Shown: positions 1-8,481 of the stretch, piece after piece
How positions within the stretch are numbered: position 1 is the stretch's first letter
Layout: every line of letters begins with the position of its first letter
DNA from: Paraclostridium sordellii
GTDB lineage: Bacteria; Bacillota; Clostridia; Peptostreptococcales; Peptostreptococcaceae
DNA length: 57,167 nt
Direction of reading: 5' to 3'
Assembly (NCBI RefSeq): GCF_000953675.1
Contig: NZ_LN679998.1
Coordinates: 10,860 to 68,026, forward strand
Notes under the pieces: generated by a model
Database searches by the model: none
What the model was told of the DNA's origin: nothing
What the model saw: the letters and a program-made list of their open reading frames with translations, nothing else
Position numbers and translations under genes: made by a program

Positions 1-75
1 CAGAAGTTAAGCTCTTTAGCGCCGATGGTACTTGGTGGGAAGCTGCCTGGGAGAGTAGGACGTAGCCGCGTAGTC
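1..75 (+). rRNA. rrf: 5S ribosomal RNA, 3' part
   Basis: The first ~75 bases match the 3' portion of bacterial 5S rRNA: an AAGCTCTTTAGCGCCGATGG block near base 8, GGGAGAGTAGG near base 50, and a closing strand before a T-run. The 5' end lies outside the window. It is the last gene of an rRNA operon reading into this block and is followed directly by an intrinsic terminator. No tRNA gene follows it. Confidence 0.93.
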
Positions 76-88
76 TTTTTTTATTTGG

Positions 89-121
89 AAGAAGCACAGT
101 TTAAGACTGTGCTTCTTTTAT
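89..121 (+). terminator. Intrinsic terminator of the rRNA operon
   Basis: A 12-bp perfect stem (bases 89-100 with 106-117, loop TTAAG) is followed by a short U-rich stretch. It closes the upstream rRNA operon. The 130 bases between it and the first coding sequence are AT-rich and hold two TATAAT-like hexamers (159-164 and 181-186), but I see no convincing -35 partner for either. Confidence 0.85.
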
Positions 122-251
122 TTTTATAGGTTTCACGATAAACATCACAAGTAAAACATATAATATTGTAGTCTATTTAATATAATCGCACATAAAGGAT
201 TGGGTTATATGCATATAAATTATAAAAATGATATAAGGTAGGTGCTTAAGT

Positions 252-2189
252 ATGAAGTTATATGGTAGTAGTAAATTAAGAAATGTAGCTGTATTAGGAC
301 ATAGTGGATGTGGAAAAACAAATTTGATTGAAGCTATGTCATACATTTCAAAAAATACAAATAAAATGCCCAAGTTAACTGATAAGGTTAATATGACATA
401 TAATATGAACTTAATTCCTATAGAATATAATAATTATAAATTTAATTTATTAGATACACCAGGATATTCTGATTTTACAGGTGATGTTATATCTGTAATA
501 AGTGCTAGTGATGTAGCAGTTATCGTAATTGATGCGACTACCAATATTCAAGTTGGAACAGAAAAATCATTAGAATTGACTGAAGGATCTATACCTAAGC
601 TTATATTCATAAATAAAATAGATAGTGAAAAGTCTATTTATAAAAATATAATAGTAGAGTTACAAGAAAAATATTGTAATAAAGTTATACCTATGTATAT
701 GCCAGTTTATGAAGATGGCAAATTCAAAAAGTTACATAATATATTTGAAGATATGTCAGAGTTATGTGATGATTTTAAACAAGAAGCGACAGATATAAAA
801 GAAAGTTTGATGGAGTTAATAGCTGAGACAGATGATGAGTTGTTAGAAAAATATTTTAGTGGTGAGAAATTAAATGAAGAAGATATAAAAAGAGGTATAA
901 CTGTTGGTATACAAAATGGAGATATTATACCTGTTATATGTGGATCAACTATAAATAATGTTGGAACTGAAGAAATGCTTAATATAATGTCAACTTATCT
1001 AGATAAAAATTATAGATTTGTAGAAAATGAGATTTTTAAAGGCATAGTATTTAAAACTATGGTAGATCCATTTATAGGTAAAATGTCATATATAAAAATT
1101 GATCAAGGAACATTGAATAAAGATACAGATATATATAATTTGAGTAAGAATCAAAAAGAAAAAATACTTAATATATATACAATGAAAAATGGAGAGTTAG
1201 ATGAAGTACAGTTAGCCAATTCAGGAGATATTGTAATTATAACAAAGGTAAGTTCTCTTCAAACTGGAGATTGTATATCTACAAAATCTACTGAAGAAGT
1301 ATATAAATTTATTAATATACCAAAACCTCAGATTTACTTTGCAATAGAGGCTAAAAATAAAGGCGATGAAGATAAAATTAGTTCAGTATTAAATAAAATT
1401 TGTGAAGAAGATCCTACTATAATTTGGAGTAGAAATGTAGAAACAAAGCAGGTTTTAATAGGAGGTCAAGGTGAACTCCATATAAATGTAGCTAAATCTA
1501 AAATGAAAGAAAAATTTGGGCTAGATGTAGATTTAGTAGATTTAAAAGTAGCTTATAGAGAAACTATAAAAGGAAAAGCGGATGTTCAAGGAAAACATAA
1601 AAAACAATCTGGTGGACATGGGCAGTATGGAGATGTAAAAATAAGATTTGAAAGATCTGCATCTGAATTTGAATTTAAAGAAGATATATTTGGAGGATCA
1701 GTTCCTAAACAATATATACCCGCAGTAGAAAAGGGAATAAAAGAATCTATGATTAAGGGAGTATTAGCAGGATATCCAGTAACAAATATAAAAGCTACTC
1801 TTTATGATGGTTCGTATCATGATGTTGATTCATCAGAAATGGCTTTTAAAATGGCGGCAAATATTGCTTTTAAAAAGGGTATAGAACAAGCTAATCCTAT
1901 ACTTTTGGAACCTATAATGAAGTTAAAGATAGTAGTTCCTGATGAGTATATGGGAGATGTTATAGGAGATATAAATAAAAAAAGAGGTAGAATTTTAGGA
2001 ATGGAACCTACTAATAATGGAAAACAAATAATATATGCAAATGCTCCACAAGTAGAAACTTTTAAATATGCAATTGATTTAAGAGCTATGACACAAGGAA
2101 GAGGATATTTTGAAATGGATTTAGATAAATATGAAGAAGTACCTAGTCAGATAGCTCAAAAAATAATTTTAGAAAGAAATAAGAAATAA
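252..2189 (+). CDS. EF-G-like translational GTPase (EF-G paralogue)
   Basis: This 645-residue protein has the full EF-G layout: G domain, domain II, and C-terminal domains III-V. The P-loop GHSGCGKT is at residues 16-23, the G3 motif DTPGY at 68-72 and the G4 motif NKID near 120. Domain IV/V motifs such as GGHGQYGDV and [16 protein letters not shown] are intact. Two things differ from canonical EF-G, which is encoded separately at 32202-34268. The catalytic His after DTPG is Tyr, and switch I is 12 residues shorter with VNMT in place of RGIT. The EF-G-like (EF-G2) family commonly carries DTPGY; its exact role is not settled. It stands alone between two terminators. The ATG start is preceded by a weak AAGGTAGGTG site. 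It is not a TetM-type resistance protein by any motif I can see. Confidence 0.88.
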   Translation: MKLYGSSKLRNVAVLGHSGCGKTNLIEAMSYISKNTNKMPKLTDKVNMTYNMNLIPIEYNNYKFNLLDTPGYSDFTGDVISVISASDVAVIVIDATTNIQVGTEKSLELTEGSIPKLIFINKIDSEKSIYKNIIVELQEKYCNKVIPMYMPVYEDGKFKKLHNIFEDMSELCDDFKQEATDIKESLMELIAETDDELLEKYFSGEKLNEEDIKRGITVGIQNGDIIPVICGSTINNVGTEEMLNIMSTYLDKNYRFVENEIFKGIVFKTMVDPFIGKMSYIKIDQGTLNKDTDIYNLSKNQKEKILNIYTMKNGELDEVQLANSGDIVIITKVSSLQTGDCISTKSTEEVYKFINIPKPQIYFAIEAKNKGDEDKISSVLNKICEEDPTIIWSRNVETKQVLIGGQGELHINVAKSKMKEKFGLDVDLVDLKVAYRETIKGKADVQGKHKKQSGGHGQYGDVKIRFERSASEFEFKEDIFGGSVPKQYIPAVEKGIKESMIKGVLAGYPVTNIKATLYDGSYHDVDSSEMAFKMAANIAFKKGIEQANPILLEPIMKLKIVVPDEYMGDVIGDINKKRGRILGMEPTNNGKQIIYANAPQVETFKYAIDLRAMTQGRGYFEMDLDKYEEVPSQIAQKIILERNKK

Positions 2190-2190
2190 A

Positions 2191-2231
2191 AATAAGACCT
2201 TAAATACTTAGTATTTAAGGTCTTATTTTTA
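2191..2231 (+). terminator. Terminator after the EF-G-like gene
   Basis: A 17-bp perfect stem (2191-2207 with 2211-2227, loop TTA) ends in a T-rich tail. It isolates the GTPase gene from clpC. Because both arms carry A/T runs, it could work in either direction. Confidence 0.9.
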
Positions 2232-2336
2232 TTTCTTATTGTAAAGTTTCAAGTTAAATATGCATACAATGAATCAATACAAATTAGAAAATATATATTG
2301 TTAATATAAAAAGCTAGTAAGTAAGGGGGGGCATTA

Positions 2337-4637
2337 GTGTATTTTGATAAGTTTACAAAGTCAGCACAAAGTGTCATAGATTCAGCTATTCAAAGTGCAA
2401 GAGATATGGGTCATCAAGTAGTTGGAACAGAGCATTTACTTCTTGGACTAGGAAAGGTAAGAGATAGCACTTCTTGCAAAATTTTAAACCAATTAGGGGT
2501 AGATAGTGAATACTTAAGTCAAAAAATTATTGATATATATGGAATAGGTATAAATGATAATAGTGATGACATATTTTTAAGTCCAAGAAGTAAGGATATA
2601 TTAGATTCAGCATTTTTATATGCAGATAACTTTAATAAAGAACTTGTAGGTACAGAGCATATATTGCTTGCACTTTCTCAAGAAAGTAATAGTATTGCAT
2701 ATAAAATTTTAGAGAAAAAAGGAGTAAATAAGGATAAAGTAACTAATGTAATATCTGAAAAAATAGGTATAGATATTAGTGAGAGCAAAAATAGAGGAGG
2801 AGAAGAAAAGAAAAAAGATCAGCCCAAAATTCCTACTTTGCAAAAGTATGCAATAAATTTAAATGAATATGCTAAAGAAAATAAAATAGACCCTTTAATA
2901 GGAAGAGATAATGAAGTTGAGAGGATTATACAGATTTTAAGTAGAAGAAGTAAAAACAATCCTATATTAATTGGAGATCCAGGAGTTGGTAAAACTGCTA
3001 TAATTGGAGGATTAGTAAATAAAATAGAGAAAAAAGAAGTGCCAAAATATTTATTTGATAAAGTTGTATATAACTTAGATATTGGAGGGATGTTAGCTGG
3101 AGCTAAGTATAGAGGAGAATTTGAAGAAAGGATAAAAAAAGTTTTAGAAGAAGTTAAGTTGGCTAATGACATAATATTATTTATAGATGAAGTTCATACT
3201 ATTGTGGGAGCAGGAGCAACAGGTGAAAATTCAATGGATGCATCAAATATATTAAAACCAGTTTTATCAAGGGGGGATATACAGATAATAGGAGCAACTA
3301 CCATTGATGAATATAGGAAAAATATAGAAAAGGATATAGCTTTAGAAAGAAGACTACAACCTATATTAATAGAAGAACCGACTAGAGAAGAAACTATAAA
3401 AATTTTAAATGGTTTAAAAGAAAAATATGAAAAACATCATAATGTAAAGATAACAGATGAAGCAATAATAGCAGCTGTTGATTTATCAAGTAGATATATA
3501 ACAGATAGATATTTTCCTGATAAAGCTGTAGATATAATGGATGAATCAGCTTCTAGGATAAGAATGAAAAAAGAAAAATCACAAAAGGTAAAAAATGTAG
3601 TATATAGTGATATAGTTGCTGAAGTTGTAGGTCTTTGGACAGGTATACCTGTAAATAAACTTATGAAGTCAGAATGCGAAAGATTATTGAACTTAGAAAA
3701 TACACTACATCAAAGGGTTATAGGTCAAGATGAAGCAATTAATGCAATTTCAAAAGCCATTAGAAGATCTAGGGCAGGGTTAAAAGATCCTAAAAGACCT
3801 ATAGGATCATTTTTATTTTTGGGGCCAACAGGAGTTGGGAAAACTGAGCTATGTAAAGCTCTAGCAGAAGCAAACTTTGGAGATGAAAATCAGATAATTA
3901 GAATAGATATGTCAGAATACATGGAAAAACATTCTGTGTCTAGATTAATAGGATCTCCTCCAGGTTATATAGGTTATGATGATGGAGGTCAACTAACAGA
4001 AGAAATTAGAAGGCATCCATACTCTGTTGTTTTATTCGATGAAATAGAGAAAGGTCATGAAGATGTTTTTAATATATTACTACAAATATTAGATGAAGGT
4101 AGATTAACAGATTCAAAGGGAAGAACTGTAGATTTTAAAAATACTGTAATAATAATGACTTCTAATATAGGAGCTACATCAATAAAGAAAGAAAAGAGTT
4201 TAGGGTTTAAACCTAGTTGTAATGAAATTGAAATTGAAGAATCAAGTTATAAAATTATGAAAGACAAAATAATTCAAGAGTTAAAAAATAAATTCAGACC
4301 GGAGTTTATAAATAGAGTAGATGATATAGTTGTTTTTCATAAGTTAAGTTTAGAAAATTTATATGATATAGTTAAGTTAATGATAAAGCAATTAGTAGAT
4401 AGATTAAAGTCTATGAATATAGATATAGATGTACAAAAAGATGTAATTGAATTTATAGCTAAAGAAGGATTAGACTTAGAATATGGAGCAAGACCTTTAA
4501 AAAGGGCTATACAAAAAGAGATAGAGGATTCTTTATCATATGAAATATTAAGTGGATATATAAATCAAGGTGATAATATTATTGCAAAAATTAAAAGCGA
4601 TAAAGTAGTATTTGAAAGAAAACTAAAAGAAATATGA
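2337..4637 (+). CDS. clpC: ClpC-type AAA+ unfoldase lacking the M domain
   Basis: This Hsp100 unfoldase of 766 residues should feed substrates to ClpP. It has two N-terminal Clp repeats (about 1-145), AAA+ domain D1 with GDPGVGKT near residue 213, and D2 with GPTGVGKTE near 496. The ClpP-docking tripeptide is LGF near residue 622 (VGF in Bacillus ClpC). Between D1 (ending RIRM near 410) and D2 only about ten residues are present, where Bacillus ClpC has a coiled-coil middle domain of roughly 45-50 residues; the length difference from ~810 matches that loss. The start is GTG, 6 bases after a run of seven G. No ctsR, mcsA or mcsB lies upstream, and no CtsR heptad repeats (GGTCAAA type) are visible in 2232-2336. 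ClpA-like function is an alternative reading. Confidence 0.93.
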   Translation: MYFDKFTKSAQSVIDSAIQSARDMGHQVVGTEHLLLGLGKVRDSTSCKILNQLGVDSEYLSQKIIDIYGIGINDNSDDIFLSPRSKDILDSAFLYADNFNKELVGTEHILLALSQESNSIAYKILEKKGVNKDKVTNVISEKIGIDISESKNRGGEEKKKDQPKIPTLQKYAINLNEYAKENKIDPLIGRDNEVERIIQILSRRSKNNPILIGDPGVGKTAIIGGLVNKIEKKEVPKYLFDKVVYNLDIGGMLAGAKYRGEFEERIKKVLEEVKLANDIILFIDEVHTIVGAGATGENSMDASNILKPVLSRGDIQIIGATTIDEYRKNIEKDIALERRLQPILIEEPTREETIKILNGLKEKYEKHHNVKITDEAIIAAVDLSSRYITDRYFPDKAVDIMDESASRIRMKKEKSQKVKNVVYSDIVAEVVGLWTGIPVNKLMKSECERLLNLENTLHQRVIGQDEAINAISKAIRRSRAGLKDPKRPIGSFLFLGPTGVGKTELCKALAEANFGDENQIIRIDMSEYMEKHSVSRLIGSPPGYIGYDDGGQLTEEIRRHPYSVVLFDEIEKGHEDVFNILLQILDEGRLTDSKGRTVDFKNTVIIMTSNIGATSIKKEKSLGFKPSCNEIEIEESSYKIMKDKIIQELKNKFRPEFINRVDDIVVFHKLSLENLYDIVKLMIKQLVDRLKSMNIDIDVQKDVIEFIAKEGLDLEYGARPLKRAIQKEIEDSLSYEILSGYINQGDNIIAKIKSDKVVFERKLKEI

Positions 4638-4638
4638 G

Positions 4639-4666
4639 GGAGCTTTAAATAAGCTCCTTTATATTT
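4639..4666 (+). terminator. Weak terminator after clpC
   Basis: A 7-bp stem (GGAGCTT 4639-4645 with AAGCTCC 4651-4657, loop TAAAT) is followed by TTTATATTT. It begins two bases after the clpC stop. The interrupted U tract suggests partial termination. Confidence 0.6.
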
Positions 4667-4672
4667 ATAAAT

Positions 4673-4703
4673 TTAACATATTAATCACTATATATGTTAA
4701 AAT
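4673..4703 (+). promoter_or_regulatory. Candidate promoter for radA-disA
   Basis: A TTAACA -35 (4673-4678), a 19-bp spacer and an extended -10, TGtTAAAAT (hexamer 4698-4703), lie about 40 bases upstream of radA. The spacer is long, so the extended -10 would have to compensate. Confidence 0.5.
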
Positions 4704-4743
4704 TAATACTAGATAAAAAATTTACATAAGGGTGAGTTTATAA

Positions 4744-6123
4744 ATGGCAAAGATAAAAACTAAATACGTGTGTCAAGAGTGTGGATATGAAAATAGCAAA
4801 TGGCTAGGAAAATGTCCAGAATGTAGTAATTGGAATACTTTTGTAGAGGAAATAGAAGAAAAACGTTCTAAGTCTAATAAGGAAGTATTTATTATAGATA
4901 AATCTTCATCTAGACCTTTAAATATAAACTCAATAGAAACAATAAAGGAACAAAGATTTTCTACATGTATAAATGAGCTAGATAGAGTTTTAGGTGGAGG
5001 AGTTGTAAAAGGATCATTAGTATTAGTTGGAGGAGATCCAGGGATTGGAAAATCTACACTACTTATTCAAGTGTCAAGTAATGTAGCTAATAGTGGGAAA
5101 AAAGTATTATACATATCAGGTGAAGAATCTGCATCTCAAATAAAAATGAGGGCTCAAAGATTAGGGATTAAATCCGATAATTTATATATATTTGCTGAGA
5201 ATAATTTAAGCATAATAGAGGCTCATTTAGAAAGTGTTAATCCAGATTTAATAATTGTTGACTCAATACAAACAGTCTTTAGTCCTGAGATTACATCAGC
5301 TCCAGGTACTGTTAGTCAAATAAAAGAAGGTACATCAAGATTTATGAAAATTTCTAAAAAAATGGGTATATCAACCTTTGTAGTTGGACATGTAACTAAA
5401 GAGGGTGCTTTAGCTGGTCCAAAAGTATTAGAGCATATGGTAGATACTGTGCTTTACTTTGAAGGAGAGAGGTTTAACACATATAGATTAGTAAGAGCTG
5501 TTAAAAATAGATTTGGATCAACCAATGAATTAGGTGTATTTGAAATGAGAGAAATTGGACTAGTTGAACTAGAGAACCCATCTAAAATTCTTATATCAGA
5601 AAAACCTAAAGATGTAGCAGGGTCAGTAATTATTTCAACTGTAGAAGGAACTCGTCCTATGCTACTAGAATTACAAGCTCTAGTTTCACCAACAAGTTTT
5701 GGTATACCTAAGAGAACAGCAACAGGAGTAGATTATAATAGAGTATCTTTATTAATGGCTGTTTTAGAGAAAAGAGTAGGTATGCAAATACAAAATCAAG
5801 ATGTATATATCAATGTAGTTGGAGGAATAAAAATAAATGAACCTTCAATAGATTTAGGAATAGTTATGTCAATAGCATCTAGTTTTAGAAATATACCTAT
5901 AGATGGTAATGTTGCTATAACTGGAGAGGTTGGACTTACAGGAGAAATAAGAGCTGTAAGTTTTATAGAAAAGAGAATTGCTGAATGTAAAAAATTAGGA
6001 TTTACAAAAATAATAATTCCAAAGAGTAATCATGAAGCAGTAAAAGATATAAAAGGTATAGATATATGTCCTGTTGATAGTGTAAGACAAGCTATAAATA
6101 TAGTATTAGGAGGAAATAGATAG
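4744..6123 (+). CDS. radA: DNA repair protein RadA (Sms)
   Basis: RadA is a RecA-related, DnaB-like branch-migration ATPase that processes recombination intermediates. The 459-residue protein is full length. It has an N-terminal C4 zinc finger (Cys 10, 13, 24, 27), the Walker A motif GGDPGIGKST near residue 96, the RadA signature KNRFGS near 254, and a C-terminal Lon-protease-like domain (SLLMAVLEKRVG, then a conserved GEVGLTGEIRAV). The ATG follows a GGGTGAG ribosome-binding site. It is coupled to disA with a one-base gap, and the disA ribosome-binding site lies inside the last codons of radA. This radA-disA pairing is conserved in Firmicutes and links DNA repair to c-di-AMP signalling. Confidence 0.97.
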   Translation: MAKIKTKYVCQECGYENSKWLGKCPECSNWNTFVEEIEEKRSKSNKEVFIIDKSSSRPLNINSIETIKEQRFSTCINELDRVLGGGVVKGSLVLVGGDPGIGKSTLLIQVSSNVANSGKKVLYISGEESASQIKMRAQRLGIKSDNLYIFAENNLSIIEAHLESVNPDLIIVDSIQTVFSPEITSAPGTVSQIKEGTSRFMKISKKMGISTFVVGHVTKEGALAGPKVLEHMVDTVLYFEGERFNTYRLVRAVKNRFGSTNELGVFEMREIGLVELENPSKILISEKPKDVAGSVIISTVEGTRPMLLELQALVSPTSFGIPKRTATGVDYNRVSLLMAVLEKRVGMQIQNQDVYINVVGGIKINEPSIDLGIVMSIASSFRNIPIDGNVAITGEVGLTGEIRAVSFIEKRIAECKKLGFTKIIIPKSNHEAVKDIKGIDICPVDSVRQAINIVLGGNR

Positions 6124-6124
6124 T

Positions 6125-7195
6125 ATGAGTGATTTTTTTAGTGGGAAAAAAGCAATAAGTACATTAAAAATGATATCTCCTGGTACTAGTCTTAGACTAG
6201 GTATAGACCATGTTTTAAAAGCTAAAACAGGTGGTCTTATTGTTATAGCTGATGGTGATGACGTAATGAAAATAGTAGATGGAGGTTTTCAGATAAATGC
6301 TGAATACTCTCCTGCATACTTATATGAACTTGCTAAAATGGATGGGGCTATAGTATTAAGTGGGGATATAAAAACTATACTTTATGCAAATGCACAGCTT
6401 ATTCCAGACTATTCTATAGAAACTAGTGAAACAGGAACTAGACATAGAACAGCGGAAAGAGTAGCTAAACAAACAGGGTCAATAGTAATAGCTATATCAC
6501 AGAGAAGAAATGTTATAACTGTCTATCAAGATGATAAAAAATATGTAATAGAAGATATATCTAAAATATTCACGAAAGCTAATCAGGCATTACAAACGTT
6601 AGAAAAATATAAAGCGGTTTTAGATCAAGCTATAATAAGTTTAACTGCATTAGAATTTAAGGACTTAGTAACTTTATATGATGTAATACTTGTAGTTCAA
6701 AAAATAGAAATGGTTATGAGAGTTACAAATATAATTGAAAAATATATAGTTGAACTAGGTATAGAAGGAACATTATTAAGTATGCAGGTTGATGAATTAA
6801 TGGGGACAACTAAAATTGATCAAAATCAAATTTTAAAAGATTATAAAAGAAATGATATGACTTTAGCTGAATTTAAGAAAAAGATTATATCATTATCTTC
6901 AGAGGAATTATTAGATTTAGCTAATATAGCTAAAATGATTGGATATACTGGATTCACAGAGAGTATGGACATGCCAGTTAGACCAAGAGGATATAGAATT
7001 TTAAATAAAATTCATAGGTTACCAAGCACTATAATAGAAAATCTAGTAAATTACTTTGAAGATTTCCAAGATATATTAGATGCCACTACTGAGGACTTAG
7101 ATGATGTTGAAGGTATAGGTGAAATAAGAGCTAAGTATATAAAAAATGGACTTATAAAAATGCAAGAATTATCGCTTATTGATAGACACATATAG
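6125..7195 (+). CDS. disA: DNA integrity scanning diadenylate cyclase DisA
   Basis: DisA condenses two ATP into c-di-AMP and binds branched DNA, which lowers its activity. The 356-residue protein has the N-terminal DAC domain with the catalytic DGA (73-75) and RHR (106-108) motifs, a helical linker, and a C-terminal helix-hairpin-helix DNA-binding region (DDVEGIGEIRAKYIKNGL). All catalytic residues are present and the length is typical. AGGAGG at 6109-6114, within radA, serves the ATG at 6125, so the two genes are translationally linked. The next gene has its own promoter, so the operon probably ends here, although I see no strong terminator. Confidence 0.97.
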   Translation: MSDFFSGKKAISTLKMISPGTSLRLGIDHVLKAKTGGLIVIADGDDVMKIVDGGFQINAEYSPAYLYELAKMDGAIVLSGDIKTILYANAQLIPDYSIETSETGTRHRTAERVAKQTGSIVIAISQRRNVITVYQDDKKYVIEDISKIFTKANQALQTLEKYKAVLDQAIISLTALEFKDLVTLYDVILVVQKIEMVMRVTNIIEKYIVELGIEGTLLSMQVDELMGTTKIDQNQILKDYKRNDMTLAEFKKKIISLSSEELLDLANIAKMIGYTGFTESMDMPVRPRGYRILNKIHRLPSTIIENLVNYFEDFQDILDATTEDLDDVEGIGEIRAKYIKNGLIKMQELSLIDRHI

Positions 7196-7216
7196 AACAT
7201 TGAAATAACTTTGTTC

Positions 7217-7245
7217 TTGAATATAGTTATTAGTTTGATTATAAT
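7217..7245 (+). promoter_or_regulatory. Promoter for the PIN/TRAM gene
   Basis: TTGAAT (7217-7222), a 17-bp spacer and TATAAT (7240-7245) make a near-consensus housekeeping promoter 36 bases before the TTG start at 7282. Confidence 0.8.
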
Positions 7246-7281
7246 AAGAAAATATTAAGGAAAAATATAGGGGGTGAAAAT

Positions 7282-8367
7282 TTGTTATCAAAAATAATAA
7301 GAGTAATGATAGGAATCTTAGGATTTGCTGTAGGTATGACGACTTATATATCATCAGCTAGAAACTTTCCTGTACTTTCATTTGGATCAGAATTATATGG
7401 ATTTATAGGTTCAATAGTAATTGGGTTAGTAATAGGATTCATGTTTTATATTTTGGGACCTTGGATTATGAATAAGTCTAAAAAAATAGCAAAAGACATG
7501 GATAAGGAAATATCAAAATATCCCCAGACTGATATAATATTAGGAAGTATAGGATTAATAGTAGGTCTTGTTATTGCATATTTAGTCAGTCAATTGATAT
7601 TATCACTTAACATACCTATAGTAGGAAATTTATTATCACTATTTACATATGTATTTGTGGGTTATTTAGGGATAAGAATTGCACTTAAAAGTAAAGATGA
7701 CATATTTAACTTAAATAAACTAACAAGATTAGCACCAAATAAAGATAAGGGAACTAAAAAAGAAAAAAGTATACCACCTAAAGTTTTAGACACTAGTGTC
7801 ATAATTGATGGTAGAATAGCAGAAATATGCCAAACTGGGTTTATAGAAGGTAAGCTTGTAATACCAACTTTTGTGTTAGATGAACTAAGACATATAGCTG
7901 ACTCATCTGATGATTTAAAAAGAGTTAGAGGTAGAAGAGGTTTAGATATACTAAACATAATACAAAAAGAGCTGAATATAGAAGTAGAAATAAGTACTAA
8001 GGACTTTGATGATATAGCTGAAGTTGATGCTAAGTTATTAAAACTAGCAGAAACACTTGGAGGTAAAGTTGTAACTAATGATTATAACCTAAATAAGGTT
8101 GCCCAAGTTCAAGGTGTAGAAGTTCTTAATATAAATGAATTAGCAAATGCTATCAAGCCGGTAGCTATACCTGGAGAATATATGATAGTACAAGTTGTAA
8201 AAGAGGGTAAAGAATCAAATCAGGGTATTGCATACCTTGATGATGGAACTATGATAGTAGTTGATGGTGGAAAGAAATATATGGGAGAAACTATAAGAGT
8301 TTTAGTAACTTCTGTATTACAAACACCAGCAGGAAGAATGATATTTGGAAAACCAAAAGCTGATTAA
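7282..8367 (+). CDS. Membrane PIN/TRAM-domain protein (YacL family)
   Basis: The 361-residue protein begins with about four hydrophobic helices (within residues 1-135). A PIN-type nuclease domain follows, starting at VLDTSVIIDGRI near residue 169, with further acidic positions in DELRHIAD and VVTNDYNLNKVA. A C-terminal TRAM domain, a probable RNA-binding fold, completes it. It matches the YacL/PilT-like family found next to radA-disA in Firmicutes. Its substrate is not established, and I infer membrane-anchored RNA cleavage only from the domains. The start is TTG, with AGGGGGTG at 7269-7276; no better-placed start is visible. It has its own promoter and terminator. Confidence 0.9.
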   Translation: MLSKIIRVMIGILGFAVGMTTYISSARNFPVLSFGSELYGFIGSIVIGLVIGFMFYILGPWIMNKSKKIAKDMDKEISKYPQTDIILGSIGLIVGLVIAYLVSQLILSLNIPIVGNLLSLFTYVFVGYLGIRIALKSKDDIFNLNKLTRLAPNKDKGTKKEKSIPPKVLDTSVIIDGRIAEICQTGFIEGKLVIPTFVLDELRHIADSSDDLKRVRGRRGLDILNIIQKELNIEVEISTKDFDDIAEVDAKLLKLAETLGGKVVTNDYNLNKVAQVQGVEVLNINELANAIKPVAIPGEYMIVQVVKEGKESNQGIAYLDDGTMIVVDGGKKYMGETIRVLVTSVLQTPAGRMIFGKPKAD

Positions 8368-8371
8368 ACTT

Positions 8372-8405
8372 AAGTCTTCAGAACTAAATTCTGAAGGCTT
8401 TTTTA
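8372..8405 (+). terminator. Terminator after the PIN/TRAM gene
   Basis: A 12-bp stem (8372-8383 with 8389-8400, one G-U pair, loop CTAAA) is followed by a T-run. It begins five bases after the stop codon. Confidence 0.9.
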
Positions 8406-8434
8406 GTTTTTATAAATATATACTAATATCTATA

Positions 8435-8443
8435 TGATAAAAT
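8435..8443 (+). promoter_or_regulatory. Extended -10 element upstream of ispD
   Basis: TGaTAAAAT (hexamer 8438-8443) lies 38 bases before ispD. I see no recognisable -35 at the right distance, so this is an extended -10 candidate only. Confidence 0.45.
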
Positions 8444-8481
8444 ATAAATAAATTATTATTAGAAAATAAAGAGGTGATAAT

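Noticed and set aside
252-2189. Tetracycline ribosomal-protection protein (TetM-like)
   Set aside because: The family resemblance is to EF-G-like proteins (GHSGCGKT, DTPGY). It lacks TetM-typical motifs and sits in core chromosomal context without mobility genes.
2232-2336. CtsR operator upstream of clpC
   Set aside because: I looked for tandem GGTCAAA-type heptads and found none.
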